In this document: one piece after another, positions 1 through 6,916 of the stretch | Layout: every line of letters begins with the position of its first letter | Numbering within the stretch: the stretch's first letter is position 1 | Origin: a virus | DNA length: 64,000 nt | Reading direction: 5' to 3' (one strand) | IMG/VR virus record: IMGVR_UViG_3300035113_000078 | Span: 1-64,000 of that record | The notes under the pieces: model-generated | What the model was told of the DNA's origin: nothing | Database searches by the model: none | The model's input: only the letters and a program-made list of their open reading frames with translations | Position numbers and translations under genes: made by a program

Positions 1-105
1 CGTGGCGTCCTCGCGATACGAGGGCTCTCGCTCTCTGACCGCTGGCTCTCTGCCTGGCAGCCCTACGCAGCGACGCACCGCAAGGAGGTCCACCCCGTCG
101 CATGA

Positions 106-918
106 TCAGGATCGCATCCGCCTTGGTTCACGGGCGGCCTTCATCAGGCGCCCGAGGCCTGCAGGAGGCCTCTCCGCACGGACGCATACCGTTCCACCAG
201 CAGCCTGCTCGAAGCTAGCCATCGGGTCGTCGTGGGTCGCCGTCACCCGTAGACTCCCGTCCTTCTCGCGGGGCCGCTCGCCGAAAACAATGAACGGCGC
301 ACCCGCGAGCGTCGTGTGTCGATGGATCTGACGTGCCACGGCAACCAAGTCGTCGGTTCCATCAAGCGAGATCGGAGCACGCAGGGTTGTCGCCGCACGA
401 ATCGCACGTATCGCCAGGTCGATTGCTGGCCGCTGGCCAGCCTCCCAGCCAAGCACACGCGCGAGGTAACCACGCAGTTGTATGAGCGTCCTGTTCTCCG
501 CGACCAGCGTGAGTGAGCCGACGCCGATCTCTATGCCCGGCGTAACGCGGAATTCGGACAACGATTCGCCCGCCAAGTGGACGCCATTCTTGCTGTCCGT
601 GTCCTGGATTCTCCAAATGCCGTCACTAGTGCGAAACAAGCGCGCATGCCTCCGTGATACAAGGCCTCTCGGATCAGACAGTTGGATGTTTGCGGACGGT
701 TCTGACCCGATGATGCACTCGCGCACGTCAGCGTCAGGAAGTGGGTAGATCTTCTCGCCCGCCCATTCGCGCAGCTGAGTGACAGGGTCGCTGCCAAGCC
801 AGGAAGGCTTGTTCGCTTCTTCAGTCTTCGTGCTCTGCGTATCCGTCTGTGGCGTTTGTTCTTCGGCCGGCTGCGACGACGATTCGTCCGGCGGCGGCGA
901 TTGCGAGTCAACAGCCAT
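106..918 (-). CDS. FHA-domain protein
   Basis: The 270-residue protein has a low-complexity Ser/Pro/Glu/Thr head (about 1-45). A forkhead-associated domain follows, recognisable by IIGSEPSANIQLSD, SRRHARL and DTDSKNGVHL in the family's order, so it should bind phosphothreonine peptides. The C-terminal third (VARQIHRHTTLAGAPFIVFGE ... AAGGTVCVRAE) resembles the start of a sigma-54 activator ATPase domain without a Walker A lysine; that reading is inference. The ATG at 918 is preferred over one 21 bases upstream because AAGGAG lies six bases before it. It reads away from the phage-like genes and may be host or phage regulatory DNA. Confidence 0.8.
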   Translation of the reverse strand: MAVDSQSPPPDESSSQPAEEQTPQTDTQSTKTEEANKPSWLGSDPVTQLREWAGEKIYPLPDADVRECIIGSEPSANIQLSDPRGLVSRRHARLFRTSDGIWRIQDTDSKNGVHLAGESLSEFRVTPGIEIGVGSLTLVAENRTLIQLRGYLARVLGWEAGQRPAIDLAIRAIRAATTLRAPISLDGTDDLVAVARQIHRHTTLAGAPFIVFGERPREKDGSLRVTATHDDPMASFEQAAGGTVCVRAERPPAGLGRLMKAAREPRRMRS

Positions 919-1457
919 CGCGTACTCCTTGCGCGTCATTGTGATGGCGCCTGATGCCGCGGCTCGCGGCAGCTAGAACTTTTTGATGCAGCAAAAAGCT
1001 GCAGCAAAAGCAGCGTGACTTACAAATTTAGCCCGCGATAGACATGGCAACACCAGCCATTAGAAGCATTGCACTTGTTGTGTGCTCGACGCTGCAGGGC
1101 TCCCCGAGTCCGGTCCGAATCTTGTAGCGCTCGCGGCCGTGGCCGTCGAAGAGCTACAACGCCCTGTTCGTAACGATCGACGGTCATGGCCAGTAGGAGC
1201 TACGAAAAGTGCCCGTCATTCACGTAGCGGTTGATGGCTGTCGAACACGGAAGCTACGGAGTCCGAGCTTCCGCTGAAGAATGAGCATTTGTTATTGCCT
1301 CATGCTGCACATCTCGTGTGCACGAAAGGCGCGTTTAAAATTGACGCTTGCAATGTTCGCCATGTACAAGACCTACGTTCTCAGCAGTGACCGGTTGCAT
1401 GTTGCGATCCGTAGTTATCTCATCAGACGGTCGAGTGAGGAGGAGCAGCGACTCGCG
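919..1457. other. Non-coding stretch with short inverted repeats
   Basis: No convincing gene is visible here. The left part, upstream of the FHA gene, holds a GCAGC-AAAAA-GCTGC hairpin at 988-1002. Three regularly built hairpin units lie at 1123-1258 and are listed separately. Short frames at 1281-1457 are probably upstream extensions of the Com-like gene. Confidence 0.4.
1123..1258. repeat. Three hairpin units of 36 bp with equal 24-nt loops
   Basis: Three units share one design: a six-base arm (TGTAGC, CGTAAC, CGTAGC), 24 intervening bases, then the complementary arm GCTACA or GCTACG. They run 1123-1158, 1169-1204 and 1223-1258. The arms match across each unit except for one base in the middle copy. 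The cores are diverged; units one and two share GGCCGTGGCC versus GGTCATGGCC. Function unknown. Confidence 0.5.
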
Positions 1458-1724
1458 ATGCCGGCGCCCGGCAGCACGCTGGTCGCGCTCGCCAGTCGCG
1501 TACGCAAGCTCGATCTGTGTGTCGTCATGAAGCGGCGGCATGACGAAGACTGCGAGTGGCGCTGCGCGGGTTGCGGGCGGATGCTTGGCCTGCTGCTGCG
1601 GAGCGGGCGACTGCATCTTCGGTTTGCGCATGGAGAGTATGTCGTCGGCCTACCAGCATCGAGCTCTTGTGCGAGGTGCCATACGCTCAACGAGACCGGA
1701 GGTGAACGAGTGAACTCGCAATAG
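1458..1724 (+). CDS. Com-like four-cysteine zinc protein
   Basis: This 88-residue protein carries CAGCG about residue 35 and CARCHTLNE about residue 73, separated by a beta-type stretch (HLRFAHGEYVVGL). That layout is like the phage Mu Com family, small zinc-ribbon proteins; Mu Com activates translation of a methylase gene by binding mRNA. Family membership is inference from the two CxxC pairs and spacing. The start is uncertain: ATG 1458 has GAGGAGGAG about 13 bases upstream, and ATG 1527 also keeps both cysteine pairs. It lies before a sigma-like gene, in what may be a regulatory cluster. Confidence 0.5.
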   Translation: MPAPGSTLVALASRVRKLDLCVVMKRRHDEDCEWRCAGCGRMLGLLLRSGRLHLRFAHGEYVVGLPASSSCARCHTLNETGGERVNSQ

Positions 1725-1764
1725 CTGTATATCCACGCTTTCATTCGAACAGTGAACACTTCTC

Positions 1765-1812
1765 GAGGCGCTCGACGCCCTTTTCTCGGCCCTGGTGAGG
1801 CGCTCGACGCCC
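1765..1812. repeat. 16-bp direct repeat GAGGCGCTCGACGCCC
   Basis: The 16-mer occurs exactly at 1765-1780 and 1797-1812, 32 bp apart (about three helical turns), directly upstream of the sigma-like gene. The spacing would suit a protein binding one face of the helix at that gene's promoter. No binding protein can be named. Confidence 0.45.
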
Positions 1813-1831
1813 GGCCGAAAGGTCGGCGTCT

Positions 1832-2638
1832 GTGCATTCTCCTTGGGGGAGCCTACATGCGGCTCTCATTAGATATGTGACAACGCTCACCGCAGCGAAG
1901 TGCTTTCAAGCCCTTGGAGACAGCGAGCCACTCTTGGCACGATTCAAGAGCAGCACTGATCTGCTCGTCTACTTCCACGACGACGGAGACCTCGACGACA
2001 AAGATCAGCTCTACGCTTCTCTCGTGCGCGTTGCGCAAACCCGAGCGGGGCCCGCGCGACTTGCCCATGCGCTCCTCTGGTGCGGGCTGTGGCCGGGTCT
2101 CGATCATGTGTATCAGCGCCAGCTTCAGCAGGTCGCGACGAACCCCGAGGAGCTGACCGAGGCCATTTCGGTCGCATTCACGACGCTTGTCGGGCGCATG
2201 GATCTCTCTCGTGTTCATCGAGTCGCCGCGACGCTCGTCCGCAGCACGCATCGCCGGGTCATGGATGAGCGGCGACGCGCTGTGCATGAGCTGAACCGAA
2301 TGGTCGGCAGCTCGGGTGGTGCGGCGGCAGTCCTGGACGGCGCGAGACGCGAGATCGGCGAGAGCCAGCCCACGGGGCTGTCGTTTGCCGGAGAGCTCGC
2401 CTCCTTGCGCTCGGTTCTCGTGCCCCTGGTGGGTGCCGACGCGGAGCTGGTGTTGGCAGTGCTGGTCTTGGACTACGACCAGCACGAGGTCGCTACACGG
2501 CTAGGGCTGAGTCATGAGGCATCGCGTAAACGCTTTCAGCGAGCCCTCGCCCGGATTCGCGACCACCTGCGCGTTCAGCGCGGACGTGCGCGCCCAGGGT
2601 CGTTGCACGCTCGTTGGCGTAGCAGCACAGGCGAGTAG
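1832..2638 (+). CDS. Sigma-factor-like protein (region 4 helix-turn-helix)
   Basis: The 268-residue protein ends in a clear sigma region-4 type helix-turn-helix (about 216-246: YDQHEVATRLGLSHEASRKRFQRALARIRDHL, read here as a segment), the part that contacts the -35 box. The middle (about 95-150) is helical and Arg-rich, where region 2 would be, but I cannot point to a standard core-binding motif, so it may be a divergent ECF sigma or a sigma-like regulator. The GTG start at 1832 has AAAGG upstream; GTG 1877 is an alternative. If phage-encoded, it is a candidate for reading the repeated late promoters, though those look like sigma70 sites. Confidence 0.6.
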   Translation: MHSPWGSLHAALIRYVTTLTAAKCFQALGDSEPLLARFKSSTDLLVYFHDDGDLDDKDQLYASLVRVAQTRAGPARLAHALLWCGLWPGLDHVYQRQLQQVATNPEELTEAISVAFTTLVGRMDLSRVHRVAATLVRSTHRRVMDERRRAVHELNRMVGSSGGAAAVLDGARREIGESQPTGLSFAGELASLRSVLVPLVGADAELVLAVLVLDYDQHEVATRLGLSHEASRKRFQRALARIRDHLRVQRGRARPGSLHARWRSSTGE

Positions 2639-2709
2639 TTTGTCCCAGAACGGCCGACCGGTCCGCGTTTCTTGGTGGATAGGCGAAGACGCACCCAAGG
2701 AGCCGGACA

Positions 2710-3170
2710 TGAATCAGATACAGAGCCCTGTACAGCAAATGAACCTCGAACTCGAACTGGACCCGCCGGACGACTTCGTCCGCGTGCCAGGCCTGCTTCG
2801 CCGCTGGGAGATCGAGCAGGTCGTCACCAGCGGCGCCGAGTACCACATCGAGGAAGCGGGTGAGCTTTCCGACAAGACCCAGGTGTTCGCGGTGTACCGG
2901 CGAGAGCACGCGCGGACGCGCCGCGAGGCGCACGACGGCGTGCCGGTCGGTCTGACGTTCGACAACCAGCAGGTGACCGTGCGCGCTCGCCTGCTACCGA
3001 TCGACGGCGGCGAGCCGCTGATGGCGGTCGTGGTTCTTGGCGACCACCCCGAGGACGCCGCCACCCTGGCCCGGGTTCGGGAGCATCTCGCGAGGTCCGG
3101 AACCCCGAGCAGCGATGCGCACGACGCCCGCCACGTCACGCCGCGGGCGCAGGAAGGCGCGACCCCGTGA
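2710..3170 (+). CDS. Hypothetical protein, first gene of early operon
   Basis: I do not recognise this 153-residue protein. It is acidic at the N terminus, mixed alpha/beta in the middle, and has a Ser/Asp/His/Arg-rich, probably disordered tail from about residue 120. The ATG at 2710 is chosen over longer in-frame options because AAGGAG sits seven bases before it and the longer version would overlap the sigma-like gene. Its TGA overlaps the GTG of the next gene (GTGA), so the two are probably translationally coupled. It heads a plus-strand run continuing into the recombination genes. Confidence 0.7.
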
Positions 3171-3565
3171 GTGGCAGCATCGATGCGCACGATCCGGCGC
3201 GGTCCGCGCGCGCCCGGGTTGATGTTGCGGCAGCTCGGACCCCCGAGCCGCCGGTGCGGCGACGCGAGCGTGCGCAGAGCGACGCGCGCCTGCAGCCGGA
3301 TGTACCGTCGCTCGGCGAGCTCAAGGCGCAACATCGCGAGCAGCACCTCTGTTTCCGGTGCAACCACCACATGGTCTGCGGGATGGCGAAGGCGCTGGAC
3401 CCCAATCTGCTCGTCGCGATCGCGAGCTGCCTCGCCTTCGAGCCGGAGGGCTTCGCGGAGCCGAACGATGTACGCGAGCGTCTGCCAGTGGAATCACTCC
3501 CAGCACGCGATCAACCCGGTCGAGAAATCGTCCTTGGCCGGTCCCCGGGAAGGAATCAGCGATGA
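3167..3565 (+). CDS. Small Cys-containing protein
   Basis: The 132-residue protein has an Arg-rich, likely disordered first half. A compact region around residues 60-90 holds CFRCNHHMVC and a further Cys in ASCLAFEP. CxxC-x5-C could bind a metal or an iron-sulfur cluster; that is inference. The GTG start overlaps the previous stop, and its own TGA overlaps the ATG of the intein-bearing gene, so it is embedded in a coupled operon. No specific function can be given. Confidence 0.6.
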   Translation: MSGSIDAHDPARSARARVDVAAARTPEPPVRRRERAQSDARLQPDVPSLGELKAQHREQHLCFRCNHHMVCGMAKALDPNLLVAIASCLAFEPEGFAEPNDVRERLPVESLPARDQPGREIVLGRSPGRNQR

Positions 3566-4836
3566 CGTTGACCATTCACGACTCGCCCTCAGCGAGCGCC
3601 AAGAAACTCACGGTCTGGACACATAGACCGATCACGAGTGGTGGCTGCCTTGCCGGTGGCACGCTGCTCGTGCATGCCGGCAGCGGCTGGCCCATCGCGT
3701 TGCGAGACCTGGTGCATCGCCGCGATGGAATCGTCCTGACGATGCGCGAGGCCAGCGTGCTCACCCTACAGCACCCGGCCGCGTACCTCGAACACGAGCC
3801 GGAGCAGCTCTACCGGTTGACGACGTACACCGGCAGGAGCATCGACGTCACCGCGGACCACCCGTTCCTCACCCGGGACGGGTGGAAGCCGCTGTCGGAC
3901 CTGAGCCCGGTGGACGCCGTCGCCGTGGTAGCCGAGTACCCGCAGCTGTTCGGGCGTGGCGATACCGACGCTAACCTCGTCAAGCTCCTCGCGTATCTCA
4001 CGGCCAACGGGACGAACAACGACGGAACGGCGCCGCCGATCACCGATCCCGACGTCTGGGCCGACTTCGAGGCCGCGGTGCAGGCCAAGGAGGACGAGTG
4101 CGCGGTCCTCGAAGACGGCGTCGATCGGCGGCGGCTCTACGTGCAGGGTCCAGCGGGCGCGCACAGCAAGATCCTTCGCTACATGGATATCGTGGGGATC
4201 TACGGCGTACAGGCGCGCGACAAGTTCGTCCCCGACTTCATATTCGGGTTGCAGCAGGACAAGCTGCGGCTCTACCTGAACCGGCTGTTCACCTGCGACG
4301 GCGTGGTCGAGACGTCGGGCCGGATTGCCTACCGCACCTCGTCGGTGTGCATGGCACGTCAGGTCCAGCACTTGCTCGCCCGGTTCGGCATCGTGTGCTT
4401 GCTGCGCGGGCTCGAGCGCGACGGCGACATCGAAGCGGTGGACCTCTTGATCACGACGAAGACCGACGTACTGCGGTTCCTCGACGACATCGGCTTCATC
4501 GGCGACAAGGCAGCTCGCGCCGAGGAGGTGCGCAGTTCGCTGTACCACACTCGGATGATCGAGCCTCCGCCTGACCGGCTAGGGCCAATCTTGTTCGACC
4601 GCGTCTACATGGTGGAACGCACCGAGAGCGCGCCGGTCTACGACCTCGCCATCCCCGAAACCCACAACTTCATCGCGAACGACTTCATCGTTCGCACGTC
4701 GAACTGGAGTTCTCTGATGGCGTCCGGGTGCGGCGACGATGACACGTCGGACGTCGCGCGGTTCGGCGGGCGGGCCCGGGAGTCCGTCTGCCGCCCGTCC
4801 AACACGAGAACCGACGGGACCGACGGGAGCCAGTAG
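3562..4836 (+). CDS. Small phage protein interrupted by an intein
   Basis: The 424-residue product is mostly an intein (residues 29-379) between a 28-residue N-extein and a 45-residue C-extein, so the spliced host protein would be only about 73 residues and is not recognisable. ATG 3562 overlaps the preceding stop (ATGA) and has AAGGA eight bases upstream. Exteins this small are unusual for an intein host, since inteins are best known in conserved ATPases and polymerases. The downstream neighbours are recombination genes, so the host protein probably acts early in infection. Confidence 0.75.
   Translation: MTLTIHDSPSASAKKLTVWTHRPITSGGCLAGGTLLVHAGSGWPIALRDLVHRRDGIVLTMREASVLTLQHPAAYLEHEPEQLYRLTTYTGRSIDVTADHPFLTRDGWKPLSDLSPVDAVAVVAEYPQLFGRGDTDANLVKLLAYLTANGTNNDGTAPPITDPDVWADFEAAVQAKEDECAVLEDGVDRRRLYVQGPAGAHSKILRYMDIVGIYGVQARDKFVPDFIFGLQQDKLRLYLNRLFTCDGVVETSGRIAYRTSSVCMARQVQHLLARFGIVCLLRGLERDGDIEAVDLLITTKTDVLRFLDDIGFIGDKAARAEEVRSSLYHTRMIEPPPDRLGPILFDRVYMVERTESAPVYDLAIPETHNFIANDFIVRTSNWSSLMASGCGDDDTSDVARFGGRARESVCRPSNTRTDGTDGSQ
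3646..4698 (+). other. Intein with degenerate LAGLIDADG and altered C terminus
   Basis: The 351-residue segment starts with Cys (CLAGGTLL, block A). Block B follows at TGRSIDVTADHPFL with the expected Thr and His, and block F at VYDLAIPETHNFIANDFIV. Between them are two LAGLIDADG-type helices: LLAYLTANG, where the catalytic Asp is replaced by Asn, and YLNRLFTCDG, which keeps its Asp. The last two residues are Arg-Thr where inteins normally carry His-Asn; the next residue is the Ser expected at +1. As written, Asn cyclisation could not occur, so splicing is probably lost or non-standard, and the endonuclease is probably impaired. Confidence 0.8.
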
Positions 4837-4845
4837 GAGGGCGCC

Positions 4846-5976
4846 ATGTTGCCGACACAGAAAACGCCGCCCAAGCCGAATCTCCACGATCTGACCGTGC
4901 TCGTGCACGGGCCGCACAAGTTCGGAAAGTCGACCCTGTGCGCGCAGTCCGATGGTGCACTATTCCTGGCGACCGAGCCGGGGCTGAATCACCTCGAGGT
5001 CTACCAGCAGCCGATCAGCACATGGGGCGAGCTCCTGGCGGCCGCCAAGGAGATCGCCGAAGGCAAGCACACGTTCCGCACGATCGTCATCGATACGGTC
5101 GACAACGCGTACCGCATGTGCGCCGAGTACATCTGCCGGAAGTACGAGGTCGAGCACGAGAGCGATCTCGAGTACGGCAAGGGCTACGCGATGGTCAATG
5201 CCGAGTTCCATCGCGTGCTGAACAAGCTCGCGCTCCTCCCGTACGGGCTGTTCCTCGTGTCGCATTCCCAGGAGAAAGAGATCGAGACCCGCACCGGCAA
5301 GTACACCAAGGTCGTTCCGACGCTGCCGGATAAGGCGCGCAAGCTCGTCCTGGGCTTGGTCGACATCATCCTGTTCTGCGACCTTGAGCAGGTGACGGGC
5401 GGTGACGGAAAGCCGGCGTACCGCCGCGTGCTTCGGACGAAGCCCAGCATGGCATACGAGGCCGGCGATCGCACTGGCCGGTTGCCCGAGGTCCTCGAGC
5501 TGAACTTCGCCGCGTTCGCCGCTGCATTCGCCCAGGGTACGCCGGGATCCGCTGTCGCCGCTGTCACCGCTGTGGCGGCGCCGACGGCGAGTTCTCTGCG
5601 GTCCAGCGCGCAGCCTCGCGAGACCGCGGGGGTGATCGACAAGGCGCCGGGCGCGATCGACCCAGCCGCCGCCGCCGCTCCGGCGCACGCGGTGGCTGTG
5701 ACCAGCCAGGTCTCGTCCGAGGCTTCCCCGACGGTATCGGCGGCGAGCGCCGTGAGCGCAGCGAGTTCGGCGGCGGCAGCAACGCCACGGGCCAACGCGC
5801 GATCGACGGGTCCCGGTCGGCCGGCGACCGCCGACACGGCAAGGCCTCGCGTCGACTCGGCGGCGATCGCGAGGTCGGCGGCCAGCTCGCCGCGCCTTCG
5901 CACGGCGGGAGCCTCTACCACAACCACCAGCCCCGCGGCCGCGAGGCCGCGCACGACGTCAACGGCGAGCCGCTGA
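4846..5976 (+). CDS. Sak4-like RecA-family recombination ATPase
   Basis: A Walker A motif GPHKFGKST lies near residue 25, a Walker B strand (IVIDTVD) near 85, and the conserved segment GLFLVSHSQEKEIE with TLPDKARKLVLGLVDIILFCD follows. This is the AAA_24/Sak4 group of phage single-strand annealing or RecA-like proteins. The next gene is a DUF669 protein, the usual partner that behaves like a single-strand binding protein, which supports the call. The family core ends near residue 230; residues 240-376 are an Ala/Thr/Ser-rich tail, longer than I would expect. The product should act on replicating phage DNA. Confidence 0.8.
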   Translation: MLPTQKTPPKPNLHDLTVLVHGPHKFGKSTLCAQSDGALFLATEPGLNHLEVYQQPISTWGELLAAAKEIAEGKHTFRTIVIDTVDNAYRMCAEYICRKYEVEHESDLEYGKGYAMVNAEFHRVLNKLALLPYGLFLVSHSQEKEIETRTGKYTKVVPTLPDKARKLVLGLVDIILFCDLEQVTGGDGKPAYRRVLRTKPSMAYEAGDRTGRLPEVLELNFAAFAAAFAQGTPGSAVAAVTAVAAPTASSLRSSAQPRETAGVIDKAPGAIDPAAAAAPAHAVAVTSQVSSEASPTVSAASAVSAASSAAAATPRANARSTGPGRPATADTARPRVDSAAIARSAASSPRLRTAGASTTTTSPAAARPRTTSTASR

Positions 5977-5997
5977 CGTCCCACGACAGGAGTTCTC

Positions 5998-6483
5998 ATG
6001 AACGGACATGAATTTCCGGGCGATGACGCGCCCGAGATCGACCTCTCGCAGTTCGACGACGACTTCGCCGAAGCGCCCGTCGAGGAGCGCGAGTTCGACC
6101 AGCTGCCCGATGGCAAGTACCAGGTCCAGGTCGACAAGGTCGACCTGACGACCGCCAGGAGCTCTGGCAACGCGATGCTGAAATGGACGCTGCGCATCCT
6201 CGGGCCCAACGATGCCGGGCGTCTGCTGTGGCGCAACAACGTGATCGCGACCAAGGAGAACGTGCGCTGGCTGAAGAACGATCTTCACGTCTGCGGCCTG
6301 GAGCTGGTGCGGCTGTCGGATCTCCGAGATCGGCTTCCCGAACTGCTGGACGTGCAACTCGAGGTGACCAAGCGCACCAAGGGTGATAACGTCAATATCT
6401 ACTTCAATCGCCGCCTCGTGCTGGATGAGCAGGGCACTGGAGGCGTCTATGGCCGGGCCATGCCCGACGACAGCTCGTTCTGA
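5998..6483 (+). CDS. DUF669 protein, probable ssDNA-binding partner of Sak4
   Basis: The 161-residue protein has an acidic N-terminal arm followed by the DUF669 core: LPDGKYQVQVDKVDL, NAMLKWTLRIL, and a C-terminal VNIYFNRRLVL strand. DUF669 proteins are commonly encoded beside Sak4-type ATPases and are thought to coat single-stranded DNA in phage recombination. AGGAG lies six bases before the ATG. Its 3' end overlaps the next gene's start by 35 bases in another frame. Confidence 0.8.
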   Translation: MNGHEFPGDDAPEIDLSQFDDDFAEAPVEEREFDQLPDGKYQVQVDKVDLTTARSSGNAMLKWTLRILGPNDAGRLLWRNNVIATKENVRWLKNDLHVCGLELVRLSDLRDRLPELLDVQLEVTKRTKGDNVNIYFNRRLVLDEQGTGGVYGRAMPDDSSF

Positions 6484-6916
6484 TCGCGCCGTCGTCATCG
6501 TCGACACCCGCGAACAGCAACCCTACGTGTTCGATCCAGAGCGCGTCACAATCGTGCGTCGCAAGTTGCTCGCCGGCGACTACTCGCTCGAGGGCCACGA
6601 GATGGCGATCGCCGCCGAGCGCAAGTCGCTCGACGACTACGTTGCCTCGGTGGTGACCGAGCGGGATCGCTTTGCCCGCGAGCTGCAGATTCTGTCCGAC
6701 TATGACGTCGCGTGCGTCGTGGTTGAGGCGACGCTCGAGGACGTCCTCGCACACCGCTACCGATCCGGCGCACATCCCAACGCCGTGCTCGGCGCAACCT
6801 TGTCGATCATCATCGACAAGAACGTCCCGGTGTTCTTCTGTGGCGACCGGCAGATCGCTCGCCGCTTCGTCGAAGGGCTGCTCTGTCGCTACCACAAGAA
6901 GGTCCAGGGCGAATGA
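6449..6916 (+). CDS. ERCC4-type nuclease
   Basis: The 155-residue protein matches the XPF/ERCC4 nuclease fold: VVIVDTREQQPYVF at the start, LLAGDYSLEGHEMAIAAERKSLDDYVAS with the ERK-x3-D signature, and a hydrophobic core beyond. Free-standing phage members cut branched or flapped DNA and often sit with recombination genes. The ATG at 6449 is preferred over 6383 because the longer version adds only a shadow of DUF669 coding. The last codons overlap the next start (ATGA), so it is coupled to the RecD2-like helicase, a plausible working partner. Confidence 0.8.
   Translation: MAGPCPTTARSDRAVVIVDTREQQPYVFDPERVTIVRRKLLAGDYSLEGHEMAIAAERKSLDDYVASVVTERDRFARELQILSDYDVACVVVEATLEDVLAHRYRSGAHPNAVLGATLSIIIDKNVPVFFCGDRQIARRFVEGLLCRYHKKVQGE

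Noticed and set aside
1335-1837. Minus-strand frames overlapping the Com-like gene
   Set aside because: They are Arg/Pro-rich antisense frames without start signals; the plus strand carries the paired CxxC motifs.
3766-4548. 260-residue minus-strand frame
   Set aside because: It is antisense to the intein, whose conserved blocks show which strand codes.
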